A stretch of DNA of 64,000 bases from Gammaproteobacteria bacterium (GCA_016718385.1 JADKDK010000002.1:806001-870000), one strand, 5' to 3'. Counted from the first letter of the stretch, positions 17,165 to 27,165 are shown. A program made the numbers and translations. The notes: generated from the sequence alone by a model not told the origin.

Positions 17165-18655
17165 TCAGGCCTGCGGCCGCATATGCGGGAACAGCAGCAC
17201 GTCGCGGATCGAGGGCGAGTCGGTGAGCAGCATCACCAGACGGTCGATGCCGATGCCCACGCCCGCGGTGGGCGGCATGCCGTATTCGAGCGCCGTGATG
17301 TAGTCGCTGTCGAAGTGCATCGCCTCGTTGTCGCCGCCCTCCTTCATCGCGACCTGGTCGCGGAAACGCGCCGCCTGGTCCTCGGGATCGTTCAGCTCGG
17401 AGAAGCCGTTGGCGAGCTCGCGCCCGCCGATGAACAGCTCGAAGCGGTCGGTGACGAAGGGATCGTCGTCGTTGCAGCGCGCCAGCGGCGAGACCTCGGT
17501 AGGGTAGCCGGTGATGAAGGTCGGCTGGCGCAGGCGCGTCTCGACGGTCTTCTCGAAGATCTCGATCTGGATCTTGCCGAGACCGTACGACGGTTTGACC
17601 TCGATGCCCAGATGCTCGGCGACCTGGCGCGCGCGATCGCGCGAGGCGATGGCGTCTGCCGTGAGCGTCGGGTTGAAGTGCAGGATCGAGTCGAACACGC
17701 TCATGCGCGCGAACGGCGCGCCGAGATCGTACTGCTCGCCCTGGTAATCGACCAGCGTGCCACCGGTGGCGCGCAGCGCCGCCTGGCGCAGCATCCCCTC
17801 GGTGACGTCCATGGCATCGCGGTAGTCCGCGTAGGCCATGTAGAACTCGATCATCGTGAACTCGGGATTGTGGCGCGTCGAGAGGCCCTCGTTGCGGAAG
17901 TTGCGCGCCACCTCGAACACGCGCTCGAAGCCGCCGACCACGAGGCGCTTCAGGTACAGTTCCGGCGCGATGCGCAGGTACATCTCGAGATCGAGCGCGT
18001 TGTGGTAGGTGACGAACGGCCGCGCGGTCGCCCCGCCCGGGATCACCTGCATCGCCGGCGTCTCGACCTCGAGGAAGTCGCGGTCGGTGAGGTAGTCGCG
18101 CAGCGCGTCCAGCACCATCGAGCGGGTGCGGAAGAGCTTGCGCGTGTCCTCGTTCATGATCAGGTCGACGTAGCGCTGGCGGTAGCGCGTCTCGAGATCG
18201 GCGAGGCCGTGGTACTTGTCCGGCAGCGGCCGCAATGCCTTGGTGAGCAGGCGCGCACTGTCCATGTTCACGTAGAGATCGCCCTTGCCGGAGCGGTGCA
18301 ACACGCCGCTGGCGCCGACGATGTCGCCGATATCCCAGGTCTTGATCTCGGCCAGCGTCGCGGCGGGAAGCGTCTCGCGGTTCACGTAGAGCTGGATCTG
18401 CCCGCCCACGTCCGCGATCACGAGGAAAGGCCCGCGCATGCGCATGATGCGCCCGGCGACGCTGGCGCGCTTGACCAGCGCCTCGAGCTGCTCGCGGCTG
18501 TGCCCGGCGTAGTCGCGCTGCAGGTCCGCGGCGTAGTGCTCGCGGCGGAAATCGTTCGGGAAGGCGTTGCGTTCGCGGCGTATCGCGTCGAGCTTCGCCC
18601 GCCGCTCGGCGATCAGCCGGTTCTCGTCCTGTTGCGCGCTGTCATGTTCGGTCAT
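17165..18655 (-). CDS. lysS: Lysyl-tRNA synthetase, class II
   Basis: A 496-residue class IIb synthetase: an OB-fold anticodon-binding domain at about 60-150, then the catalytic core with motif 2 (EVARNFRNEGLSTRHNPEF) and motif 3 (GVGIGIDRLVMLLTDSPSIR) at the C-terminus. ATG 18655 is preferred; the open frame 23 codons further up overlaps the prfB spacer and is not conserved. It lies 19 bases after prfB, the conserved prfB-lysS order. Confidence 0.97.
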   Translation of the reverse strand: MTEHDSAQQDENRLIAERRAKLDAIRRERNAFPNDFRREHYAADLQRDYAGHSREQLEALVKRASVAGRIMRMRGPFLVIADVGGQIQLYVNRETLPAATLAEIKTWDIGDIVGASGVLHRSGKGDLYVNMDSARLLTKALRPLPDKYHGLADLETRYRQRYVDLIMNEDTRKLFRTRSMVLDALRDYLTDRDFLEVETPAMQVIPGGATARPFVTYHNALDLEMYLRIAPELYLKRLVVGGFERVFEVARNFRNEGLSTRHNPEFTMIEFYMAYADYRDAMDVTEGMLRQAALRATGGTLVDYQGEQYDLGAPFARMSVFDSILHFNPTLTADAIASRDRARQVAEHLGIEVKPSYGLGKIQIEIFEKTVETRLRQPTFITGYPTEVSPLARCNDDDPFVTDRFELFIGGRELANGFSELNDPEDQAARFRDQVAMKEGGDNEAMHFDSDYITALEYGMPPTAGVGIGIDRLVMLLTDSPSIRDVLLFPHMRPQA

Positions 18656-18674
18656 GGTGTGTGTTCCGTTCGGG

Positions 18675-19769
18675 TCAGAGGCCCGACTTGAGCGAGGCCT
18701 CGATGAAGCGGTCGAGATCGCCATCGAGCACGCCCTGGGTGTTGCTGGTCTCCACGCCGGTGCGCAGGTCCTTGATCCGCGACTGGTCGAGCACGTAGGA
18801 GCGGATCTGGCTGCCCCAGCCGATGTCGGACTTGCTGTCCTCCAGCGCCTGCGCCACGGCGTTGCGCTTCTGGATCTCCATCTCGTAGAGCTTGGCGCGC
18901 AGCTGCTTCATCGCGAAGTCGCGGTTCTGGTGCTGCGAGCGCTGCGACTGGCACTGCACCACGATGCCGCTGGGCTCGTGCGTGATGCGCACGGCGGAAT
19001 CGGTGCGGTTCACGTGCTGGCCGCCGGCGCCGCTGGCGCGGTAGGTGTCGACGCGCAGGTCCGCGGGGTTGATCTCGATCTCGATCGCGTCGTCGATCTC
19101 GGGCGACACGAACACCGAGGCGAACGAGGTGTGGCGGCGGTTGCCGGAATCGAAGGGCGATTTGCGCACCAGGCGGTGCACGCCGGTCTCGGTGCGCAGC
19201 CAGCCGAAGGCGTACTCGCCCTGGAAATGGATCGTGGCGCTCTTGATGCCCGCGACCTCGCCGGCGCTGCACTCGATCAACTCGGTCTTGAAGCCCTTGG
19301 CCTCGCCCCAGCGCAGGTACATGCGCAGCAGCATCTCGGCCCAGTCCTGCGCCTCGGTGCCGCCGGAGCCGGCCTGGATGTCGAGGTAGGCGTTGGCGGG
19401 GTCGTGCTCGCCGCTGAACATGCGGCGGAACTCGAGGGTCTCGACCTGGCGCGCCAGCGCCTGCACGTCGGCCTCGAGGAGGCGAAGGTCTGCTCGTCGT
19501 TCTCGGCCGCGGCCATTTCCAGCAGCTCGGCGCTGTCGCCGAGGGTACCCTCGAGGCTGTCCAGCGTGTCGACGATCGCCGCCAGCGCGGCGCGCTCGCG
19601 CCCGAGCTCCTGCGCGCGCTCGGCGTTGTCCCAGACGCTGGGTTCGCTCAGCTCCAGCTCGACTTCCTTCAGGCGGTCCTTCTTGACGTCGTAGTCAAAG
19701 ATACCCCCTGAGGCTCAGCGCGCGCGCGCCGAGGTCCTTCAGCTGATTCTGCAGCGCGTTGATTTCCAT
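18675..19769 (-). CDS. prfB: Peptide chain release factor 2, with programmed frameshift and one extra apparent indel
   Basis: RF2 reads UGA and UAA stops. The gene begins MEINALQNQLKDLGARAL at ATG 19769, meets an in-frame TGA at codon 25 (programmed +1 site, listed separately) and continues DYDVKKDRLKEVELELSEP. A second break that is not part of the known mechanism occurs at about 19476-19481: one base is missing between EQTFAS and LEADVQALARQVETLEF. After it the frame is intact to the end, with the SPF specificity motif (VRKSPFDSGNRRHTSF) and the catalytic GGQ (GAGGQHVNRT). With one base restored the product is 364 residues, the normal RF2 length. Confidence 0.92.
19694..19709 (-). promoter_or_regulatory. 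prfB: RF2 programmed +1 frameshift site
   Basis: On the minus strand the sequence is AGGGGGTATCTTTGAC: an internal Shine-Dalgarno (AGGGGG), then CTT as codon 24, then TGA as codon 25 followed by C. This is the classical RF2 autoregulatory site: when RF2 is scarce the ribosome slips forward on CTT and continues in the +1 frame. All parts match the E. coli arrangement. Confidence 0.95.
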
Positions 19770-19859
19770 GCTTGCCGCTCCGGGAAATGTCTTGGGGGGT
19801 CAAAAAAGCGGCGTAGTTTAACCGAGCGGCACCGGCCAACTCCAGCCGAAGACCTGTAG

Positions 19860-19917
19860 GTCGGCATTCATGCCGACAGGTGCCTTGCCGAGCGCTGTTG
19901 TCGCCATGAATGGCGAC
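19860..19917. repeat. Pair of REP-like short hairpins
   Basis: Two perfect 8-base stems with 2-base loops lie exactly 40 bases apart: GTCGGCAT-TC-ATGCCGAC (19860-19877) and GTCGCCAT-GA-ATGGCGAC (19900-19917). Length, loop type and the GTAGGTC-like lead-in of the first resemble REP palindromes that decorate gammaproteobacterial intergenic spaces. They sit at the left edge of the tandem island, between prfB and A1; a related hairpin marks the right edge at 30089. Confidence 0.6.
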
Positions 19918-19985
19918 CCACGGGGGAGATGTGGGTCAGCTTCAGCCGGACATCGCGCGAATGCGGCTCCCGGCGCACCGCACTC

Positions 19986-21641
19986 TCATTCCTCCGACAC
20001 GCAGAAAGCCACCCCTTCGTCCACCCAGCCCCGTGCAACCAGCGGCCCCAGCAGCGCACGATCCGTCACGTAGCGGTGATTGCTGTCCTCGCCCCGCTCG
20101 AAGCCGCGGTTGTACGCCCGGAATACCGGCACCGTGGCTTCCGGGCACGGCGCGAGCTCGTCGGCGGCCGGCGGCACCGCCGCGAACGCATAGCCCTCGA
20201 AATTCCACCGCGGCTCCGTCGCCGGCGTGCGCGCCTGCAGGTCCATCAACTGGCTGCACTCGCCTGTCGACAGCGTGAAGAAATGACTGTTCGGCCCCGG
20301 ATCCACGGAACCGTAGAAGCGGCACAGTTGCATGCCCGCCTCGGGATTGCCCAGCAGGCTCCACGCCGTGAACGCCTGCCCCGTGCGCGCCCAGCCCGGA
20401 CCGGCCGCGCCCGCGTCGATCCCCGCCGCCTCCTCCGCCGAGGCCGTCATGAAGTAATGATCGAGGTCGCGGTGGTAGAACTCGGTCACCGTCACCGGCC
20501 CGCGCTCGGCCTCCGCCGGCACCGGCTGCGCCGCCCCCGCGCAATCCACCGCGTTGCAGGTGAAATAGCCCGCGTCGCTGGTCGCCACCAGCATGCCGTG
20601 CGCCCACGTCACCGTGTGCGGGATCGCCAGCAGGCCCGACGCCATCGGCTGCCAGCTCTTGCCTTCGTCCACGCTCACCAGCACCCCGGTGTCGGTGCCG
20701 ATCACCAGCGCCCGCGACAGCGGCGGGATGCGATCGACGAAAGCCAGCCCGTGCACGGCCTGCCACATCGACGTCGCCTGCCAGTGGATGCGTCCCTGCG
20801 GATCGGGCCGACCGAGCTTCAGCCCGCGGGCCGTGAGCGCGTACGAGGTATCGGGATGGTCGGGATCGTGCACGATGCGCACCGTCTGCGCCGGAAAACT
20901 CCCGTCGTCGATGCGGTACCACGTTGCGCCCTCGTCGAGGGATTCCCAGAGGCTGGGCTCGATGTCGAAGAACTCCCGCTGATGCAGCCACAGGCCGCCG
21001 CCATCCGGATTGGCGACGAGATTGAATCGATAGGACACCGGCGACGTCGTCGGTGCCGCGTGTGACAACCATGTGTAGCCTCCGTCGGTCGAGCGGAACA
21101 GATGCACACCGCCGCCGCCCGTCGTCAGGCCCACGTAAACCGTATTGCCCAGGGCCACCGGTGGCCCTACCAGATAATAGGAAAGCGAGTGAGTCGGGTC
21201 CCAACCCGACCAATTGATGTGATCGGCCACAATCGCACCATCGGCGTCTCGAATCTGGAGAGACGGGACGCCGAAGAGCAGTACGGTTCCGTCGTCCAGC
21301 GTCAACGCGTTATCGTCGCTGGTGTAACCGACACCGCCGTCAGCCAGCACACGCGACCCGGCACCGGCACTCGTTTCGAACAATCCCACGCTAACATCGG
21401 GGGTTCCCGCCGGGCGGTGTTGGAACCACATGCCATCGAGTGTATGCACAGGCCCTGAGGCATCGGGAACACGCCCCGAATGGCGACACATGCTTCCATC
21501 GATACAAAGCGGCCTCCATGTCCCCGCTGCATTCGCTCTCGGGGACATGTCGACCATCAGTGCCATGAACAAACCCGTGCACATCGCCACGCGTACAGCG
21601 TCGATGAGCGTACAGCTATGCCGCAGCGTTGCAGCGAACAT
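19986..21641 (-). CDS. Island protein A1: secreted Asp-box propeller protein with DUF5648-like C-terminus
   Basis: A 551-residue protein. Start at ATG 21641, preceded by AGGTGA; the signal peptide is near RVAMCTGLFMALMVDMS and cleavage is likely near ANA/AGTW. The N-terminal half carries Asp-box (BNR) motifs STDGGYTW, SLDEGATW and SVDEGKSW, typical of beta-propellers of the sialidase/sortilin type. From about residue 380 to the end it matches the DUF5648 style: TVTEFYHRDLDHYFMTAS, FYGSVDPGPNSHFFTLS, VPVFRAYNRGFERGEDSNHR. The last 310 or so residues are almost identical to A2 and similar to A3, whereas the first 230 differ strongly. Function unknown; a surface or extracellular binding protein is plausible. 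Confidence 0.75.
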   Translation of the reverse strand: MFAATLRHSCTLIDAVRVAMCTGLFMALMVDMSPRANAAGTWRPLCIDGSMCRHSGRVPDASGPVHTLDGMWFQHRPAGTPDVSVGLFETSAGAGSRVLADGGVGYTSDDNALTLDDGTVLLFGVPSLQIRDADGAIVADHINWSGWDPTHSLSYYLVGPPVALGNTVYVGLTTGGGGVHLFRSTDGGYTWLSHAAPTTSPVSYRFNLVANPDGGGLWLHQREFFDIEPSLWESLDEGATWYRIDDGSFPAQTVRIVHDPDHPDTSYALTARGLKLGRPDPQGRIHWQATSMWQAVHGLAFVDRIPPLSRALVIGTDTGVLVSVDEGKSWQPMASGLLAIPHTVTWAHGMLVATSDAGYFTCNAVDCAGAAQPVPAEAERGPVTVTEFYHRDLDHYFMTASAEEAAGIDAGAAGPGWARTGQAFTAWSLLGNPEAGMQLCRFYGSVDPGPNSHFFTLSTGECSQLMDLQARTPATEPRWNFEGYAFAAVPPAADELAPCPEATVPVFRAYNRGFERGEDSNHRYVTDRALLGPLVARGWVDEGVAFCVSEE

Positions 21642-21661
21642 GTAGATCACCTGCCTCACGC

Positions 21662-22727
21662 CTAGAACCACCCACAGTCCAGATTCTTGACGAACACGAT
21701 CCAGTTCGGTGCGCCGTCCGTTGTTGAGATTCGAATGCCCTCGTTACTCGAGTCCAGAGGCGGTACGGACGGAACTGGCGGATTGGCGATCCAAGGCCAG
21801 GGGGCGCTCGTCACCTGCAGCGACTTCCACGGCGTGAGAATCTGCCACACGCCGCTCACCTTTTGCTCGATCTGGTATCCGACCCATTTGCCCGTATTCG
21901 CATGCATTGTGATCCGATAATACGGATTGGCGTACGGCCAACCATCGTACATCTCGTTACCGCAGCTGTTCGATCCATTGAACGTCTTGGAGCGCCAGTT
22001 TGCGTTTCCTGGCGTACCGGGAGGAGGTGCCCATCCAGGTAGCTGATACCACCCTTCGATCTGACTGTTGAACAGTGCGGTGCTACCGCAGCCGACGTAG
22101 TTTCCTTGAGGATCGTAAGCGCCTGAATTGTTTCCGAAGAACCCTCCCCAGCCCTGTAGGACATCATCGTAGAAGAGGGTAATCGGACTATGAATTGGCA
22201 TTCCGCGGTAGTTCTTCGTATAAAACTCGAATACGACCCACTGCGTGCTCGTGCCCGCCGGCCGATTCGACGTCAACGAATACTGCGAACCATAGGCCTG
22301 ACCGTTGGAAAGCCCCGACATATTGAAGTTTGCCGGCAAAGGGCACGTCGAGGAAACGGCCATGCTCGACGCATCACCCTCTGCGATCGCGATCGATCGC
22401 GGCAACTGGCCGTCCGGTGTAATCAGAATACGATGACCGATCGATTCCAACTCCTTCAACTCGTCGTCAGTGACCGGAACCTGCTCCGAGGTGTACGTTC
22501 CCTCCTTGGTCCGTTCGAGCGCGATGCGGTACAACTTGCCGTTGGCATCTTCGTTGAGATACAGCGGAAATTCCTGCAGATCCGCGCGCAGTTGTGCGTC
22601 GAGCTCGGCGCCGAGCGCCGCGCGGCTCTCGTCGGATGTGATGTCGTCCGCGAGCGCGGCCGGTTCCCCGCCAGTGCGATCAGCATGGCAGCGGTCACCG
22701 CCATCCGCGGCACGTGAAAATGTGCAT
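21662..22727 (-). CDS. Island protein B1: secreted protein of unknown function, frame broken in the signal peptide
   Basis: By alignment with B2 and B3 the gene starts at ATG 22727 (MHIFHVPRMAVTAAMLIALA in B2), 9 bases after an AAGGAG site. Two runs are one base shorter than in B2: AAAA at 22717-22720 (five A in B2) and CCCC at 22666-22669 (five C in B2). Each shifts the frame inside the signal peptide. Restored, the product is about 355 residues: acidic helical N-terminal part (ALGAELDAQLRADLQEFPLY), then a Gly/Asn/Trp-rich part with four conserved Cys (SSTCPLP, VGCGSTAL, NSCGNEMYDGW, NLDCGWF at the very end). I do not recognise the fold. It starts a two-gene unit with A1. Confidence 0.65.
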
Positions 22728-22865
22728 AGTCGATACTCCTTCGGCAATCGAGGGCAAGCGTGTCATCGGCAGCGAGCGGTTCGTGTGAATGCGTTTTGCG
22801 CGATGGACGTATGAGACGCGCTGCCACAGCGAGGACAGTAATGGCGTAACGCTGCGCTGTCATGT

Positions 22866-22875
22866 CCCATATGGG
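22866..22875. promoter_or_regulatory. CCCATATGGG palindrome upstream of B1
   Basis: A perfect 10-base palindrome 139 bases upstream of the B1 start codon, inside the block GTCATGTCCCATATGGG that recurs before B2 and B3. The 255-base spacer between A2 and B1 (22728-22982) otherwise holds the B1 ribosome-binding site and about 190 bases nearly identical to the B2 upstream region, and no gene. Confidence 0.5.
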
Positions 22876-22982
22876 CCACAACCGCCTTGCGTGCCTTGCG
22901 CGTTTCGCTGCGGCGCGGCGCCATGCGGGTGCCAGCGCCGGCGCGAGCCGGGGCAACTCCAGCCGACGCACCGTCCCGCGGG

Positions 22983-24710
22983 TCAGTCCTCCGCCACGCA
23001 GAAGACCACGCCCTCGTCCACCCAGCCCCGCGCAACCAGCGGCCCCAGCAGCGCCCGGTCCGTCACGTAGCGGTGATTGCTGTCCTCGCCCCGCTCGAAG
23101 CCGCCGTTGTACGCCCGGAATACCGGTACCGTGGCCTCCGGGCACGGCGCGGCATCATCGGCGGCCGGCGGCACCGCCGCGAACGCATAGCCCTCGAAAT
23201 TCCACCGCGGCTCCGTCGCCGGCGTGCGCGCCTGCAGGTCCATCAACTGGCTGCACTCGCCTGTCGACAGCGTGAAGAAATGACTGTTCGGCCCCGGATC
23301 CACGGAACCGTAGAAGCGGCACAGTTGCATGCCCGCCTCGGGATTGCCCAGCAGGCTCCACGCCGTGAACGCCTGCCCCGTGCGCGCCCAGCCCGGACCG
23401 GCCGCGCCCGCGTCGATCCCCGCCGCCTCCTCCGCCGAGGCCGTCATGAAGTAATGATCGAGGTCGCGGTGGTAGAACTCGGTCACCGTCACCGGCCCGC
23501 GCTCGGCCTCCGCCGGCACCGACTGCGCCGCCCCCGCGCAATCCACCGCGTTGCAGGCGAAATAGCCCGCGTCGCTGGTCGCCACCAGCAGGCCGTGCGC
23601 CCACGTCACCGTGTGCGGGATCGCCAGCAGGCCCGACGCCATCGGCTGCCAGCTCTTGCCTTCGTCCACGCTCACCAGCACCCCGGTGTCGGTGCCGATC
23701 ACCAGCGCCCGCGACAGCGGCGGGATGCGATCGACGAAAGCCAGCCCGTGCACGGCCTGCCACATCGACGTCGCCTGCCAGTGGATGCGTCCCTGCGGAT
23801 CGGGCCGACCGAGCTTCAGCCCGCGGGCCGTGAGCGCGTACGAGGTATCGGGATGGTCGGGATCGTGCACGATGCGCACCGTCTGCGCCGGAAAACTCCC
23901 GTCGTCGATGCGGTACCACGTTGCCCCGTGATCCAACGACTCCCACAGGCTGGCAGGGGCGTCGAAAAACTCGGAATTGATCGCCCACAGCCCGGTGGCG
24001 TGCGGATTCGGCACCAGGTTGTATCTATCGTCACCGATGCGGATATTGCTCGCGCGCGGTGTCCAGCTTCGTCCGCCGTTCTCGCTTTCATACACCGACG
24101 ACCGTGCTGCGCCGCGCACACCCACGTAGATGCTGCCGTTCACTACCACCGGAGGACCGATCATCGCCGCATTATTGAGACTGATCACGTTACTGCCCGT
24201 CCAGTTGAGCATCTCCAGCAGTTCGCCCTCGCCCGACCAGATTTTCGCAGCACCCAGCCAAACCAGCATAAGCTCGCCTCCAGGCAACGGGATACCATTG
24301 AGGTCAGCCGATACGTACCCGATATCGAACTGGGAATCTGCCAACGGCACAAGCGTAGACATGCGGCTCGCACCCGAATGAGATGGTTTATGCACCACCC
24401 AGATTCCCTCCTCCGCCACGAGCGGAGCGGCAGCATGCCGATCGATGGGAAAGTAGCCGCCGGGCCCGCCGCCCAATGCGGCCTCGCGGTAGGGCGATGC
24501 GCAGCTGCTGCCCTCGACACAAAGCGGTTGCCACTGTCCGGCACCAACGGCGGGCGAAACCAGGAATGCGCCGAGCGCAGCACTCGACAGCAATAGCAGC
24601 GTCAGTCGATCAGCACTTCTAGCCAGCAATAGACGGATAGCCAAAGTCGCATTCTCCAGGCGCAAGAGGATGGTCGACGAGAGCCCGTGCAGGGACTCTC
24701 GCGTGCTCAT
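22983..24710 (-). CDS. Island protein A2: secreted Asp-box propeller protein with DUF5648-like C-terminus
   Basis: A 575-residue paralogue of A1. The signal segment is near LTLLLLSSAALGAFLVSPAV and the mature protein starts AGQWQPLCVEGSSC. Asp boxes: SENGGRSW, SLDHGATW and SVDEGKSW. From the middle Asp box onward the protein and DNA are nearly identical to A1 (about 0.93 kb), while the first 230 residues are unrelated in detail. It ends FERGEDSNHRYVTD, then WVDEGVVFCVAED. It starts 18 bases after the B2 stop, so it is the second gene of its unit. Confidence 0.75.
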   Translation of the reverse strand: MSTRESLHGLSSTILLRLENATLAIRLLLARSADRLTLLLLSSAALGAFLVSPAVGAGQWQPLCVEGSSCASPYREAALGGGPGGYFPIDRHAAAPLVAEEGIWVVHKPSHSGASRMSTLVPLADSQFDIGYVSADLNGIPLPGGELMLVWLGAAKIWSGEGELLEMLNWTGSNVISLNNAAMIGPPVVVNGSIYVGVRGAARSSVYESENGGRSWTPRASNIRIGDDRYNLVPNPHATGLWAINSEFFDAPASLWESLDHGATWYRIDDGSFPAQTVRIVHDPDHPDTSYALTARGLKLGRPDPQGRIHWQATSMWQAVHGLAFVDRIPPLSRALVIGTDTGVLVSVDEGKSWQPMASGLLAIPHTVTWAHGLLVATSDAGYFACNAVDCAGAAQSVPAEAERGPVTVTEFYHRDLDHYFMTASAEEAAGIDAGAAGPGWARTGQAFTAWSLLGNPEAGMQLCRFYGSVDPGPNSHFFTLSTGECSQLMDLQARTPATEPRWNFEGYAFAAVPPAADDAAPCPEATVPVFRAYNGGFERGEDSNHRYVTDRALLGPLVARGWVDEGVVFCVAED

Positions 24711-24728
24711 TTTTCCGTTCAGGAACCG

Positions 24729-26917
24729 TCAGAACCAACCACAATCCAGGTTCTTCACGAACACGATCCAGCTAACGGGTGGTGCCGGCGGTACAATGTC
24801 GGTGCTAGTGTATCGTTCCATAAATAACTTTACTCGTCTTCTGCGGTCCAACGGGATTGTTGGGACGGGGGGGGGCGGGGGGCACGGCCCGACCAATCCG
24901 GGGGCCCCCCCGGGCCGGGGGACCCCCCCCAACGGAAGCCCCCGCCCGCCGCCGCGGGCTCTCGCGCTCGGGGGCGCGGGGCCCCGCGCGGGCTCGGGGC
25001 GGGGCGGGGGGCGCGAACCAACCAACCCGCCGCCCCGCCCGCGCCACCCCAGCCCCCCGGCGGCCCGGCGGTGGCGGGGGCGGGGGGGCGGGGGCGCCCG
25101 CCGCCCCCCGCCCCGGGCCCCCCCGCCGCCGCGCCGGGGAGCCCGGGGGGGGGCGGGGGGGGGACCCTCGACGGCCCGCCCCCCCCCCAAAAACCCCAGG
25201 GGGGGGCGCCCCCGGGGGCGGGGCGCGCGGCGCGCCGAAACCGGGTGGGGGCCGCCCCCGGCTCTTCCCCTCCGCCCCCCCCCCCCCCCCAGCCCCCCCC
25301 CCCCCAGGCTTCCCCCCCCCCGAGGTGCGCCTCTCCCCCGGGGGGGCGGGAGGGGCACCTCGGCGCCCGCTACCGGCCCCCGCCGGGGGACGCCCCGGGG
25401 GGCCGGGGCGAGGGAACCGGGCGCCCCCCCCCGCCCCCCCCCCCCCCCCGGGCCGGGCTGCGGGGGGGGGCAGCCCGGCGGCGGCCCTTCCCCCGCCCCG
25501 GGCCCCCCACGGGGCCCCGACGCCGCCCCCCGGCCCCGAGGGGGGCAACGGGGGGGGAGTGGGCGCCCCCCGCCAGCCGCGCCCCCGCCCCCGCCCCCCG
25601 GCCCCCTCGGGGAGCACGCCCCCACGAACCGCGGGCCCGCTCCGCCCCGGCGGCGATCCGGGCCCCCGCGGCCCCCGCCCCGGCCCACGCCGCGCCCGGG
25701 CCGCGCCCCCCCCGCCGGCCCACCCCGCCGCCCCCCCCGGGCCCCCCCCGGCCCCAAGCGGGCCCAGGCGGGGCGCCCGACCCCCCCCCCGAAAACCCGC
25801 CGGCGCCGCGCCCCGACCCCGGGCGCGCCCGCGCGCGGCCCCCCACCCGCCCCCCCGCCCAACACAACCTCACGCCCCGACCGCCCCCCGGGACACCGGC
25901 CCCGCCCGGGACGCCCCCCAGGCTAGAGGGAGGGGGGGAACAGGGGAGGGGGCTAGCGACCCGGATACCTTCATTGCTGACATCCAGCGGCGGCACTGAC
26001 GGCGGGCCATAAAGCCAATTAACACTTGTCACCTGCAGCGACTTCCACGGCGTAAGAATCTGCCACACGCCGCTCACCTTCCGCTCGATCTGATAGCCGA
26101 CCCAGTAGCTCGTGTTCGCGTGCATGGTGATCCGATAATATGGATTGGCGTAAGGCCAGCCATCGTACATCTCGTTACCGCAGCTGTTCGATCCATTGAA
26201 CGTCTGCGAACGCCAGTTCGAATTTGCCGGAGGCCCCCAGCCGAGGAGTTGGTACCACCCCTCGATCTGGCTGTTGAACAGCGCTGTCGTGCCGCAGCCA
26301 GCGCTCGACCCGTGATTGTCACCGAAGAAGCCGCCCCAACCCTGCAGAGCTTCGTCAAAGAACAATGTTGTTGGACTATGCGTACCGGCACCCCGGTAGT
26401 TCTTCGTATAGAACTCGAACACGATCCACTGCGTGCTCGTGCCCACCGGCCGATTCGACGTCAACGATTGCTGCGAACCGTAGGCCTGACCGTTGGAAAG
26501 CCCCGACATATTGAAGTTTGCCGGCAAAGGGCACGTCGAGGAAACGGCCATGCTCGACGCATCACCATCTGCGATCGCGATCGATCGCGGCGACTGGCCG
26601 TCCGGTGTAATCAGAATACGATGACCGATCGATTCCAGCTCCTTCAGCTCGTCGTCGGTGACCGGTGTCCTCTCCGACGTGTAGGTACCGTCCTTCGTCC
26701 GCTCGAGCGCGATGCGGTACAAGCTGCCGTCGGCATCTTCGTTGAGATACAGCGGAAATTCCTGCAGATCCGCGCGCAGTTGTGCGTCGAGCTCGGCGCC
26801 GAGCGCCGCGCGGCTCTCGTCGGATGTGATGTCGTCCGCGAGCGCGGCCGGTTCCCCCGCCAGTGCGATCAGCATGGCAGCGGTCACCGCCATCCGCGGC
26901 ACGTGAAAAATGTGCAT
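24729..26917 (-). pseudogene. Island protein B2, split by a 1,148-bp G/C block
   Basis: The gene starts at ATG 26917 (MHIFHVPRMAVTAAMLIALA; cleavage probably at ALA/DD) and runs to LDVSNEGIRVA, where it enters the G/C block. It resumes on the other side as STDIVPPAPPVSWIVFVKN and ends NLDCGWF. Removing 24809-25956 leaves 1,041 bases, exactly 347 codons, with all four conserved Cys and the same C-terminus as B1 and B3. So an intact 346-residue gene existed at this position. As written, it is interrupted 26 codons before its stop. Confidence 0.75.
24809..25956. other. 1,148-bp insertion of nearly pure G/C, flanked by GCTAG repeats
   Basis: The block lies between two copies of GCTAG (24804-24808 and 25952-25956), and its removal restores B2 in frame, so it behaves as an insertion with a 5-base target duplication containing CTAG. 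The first 55 bases look like normal DNA (TGTATCGTTCCATAAATAAC at the edge). After about 24865 the sequence becomes C and G homopolymers, with a run of 16 C near 25275. No codon pattern, transposase or terminal inverted repeat is visible; the long open frames on both strands exist only because A and T are nearly absent. TGT at one end and a CTAG target recall IS481-family elements. The interior is most likely a corrupted consensus of a real insertion sequence or a sequencing artefact. Confidence 0.55.
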
Positions 26918-27055
26918 AGTCGATACTCCTTCGGCAATCGAGGGCAAGCGTGTCATCGGCAGCGAGCGGTTCGTGTGAATGCGTTTTGCGCGATGGACGT
27001 ATGAGACGCGCTGCCACAGCGAGGACAGTAATGGCGTAACGCTGCGCCGTCATGT

Positions 27056-27065
27056 CCCATATGGG
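27056..27065. promoter_or_regulatory. CCCATATGGG palindrome upstream of B2
   Basis: Same palindrome and same distance (139 bases) from the B2 ATG as in the B1 unit. About 190 bases around it are almost identical to the B1 upstream region. The A3-B2 spacer (26918-27165) contains no gene. Confidence 0.5.
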
Positions 27066-27165
27066 CCAAAACCGCCTTGCGTGCCTTGCGCGTATCGCGG
27101 CGCCGCGCGGGTGCCAGCGATCGGCGCGAGCCGGGGCAACTCCAGCCGACGCACCGTCCCGCGGC

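Noticed and set aside
24850..25950. Long open frames on both strands of the G/C block, rich in Pro, Gly, Arg and Ala
   Set aside because: They follow from the near absence of A and T, so stop codons cannot form; there are no starts, domains or codon bias.
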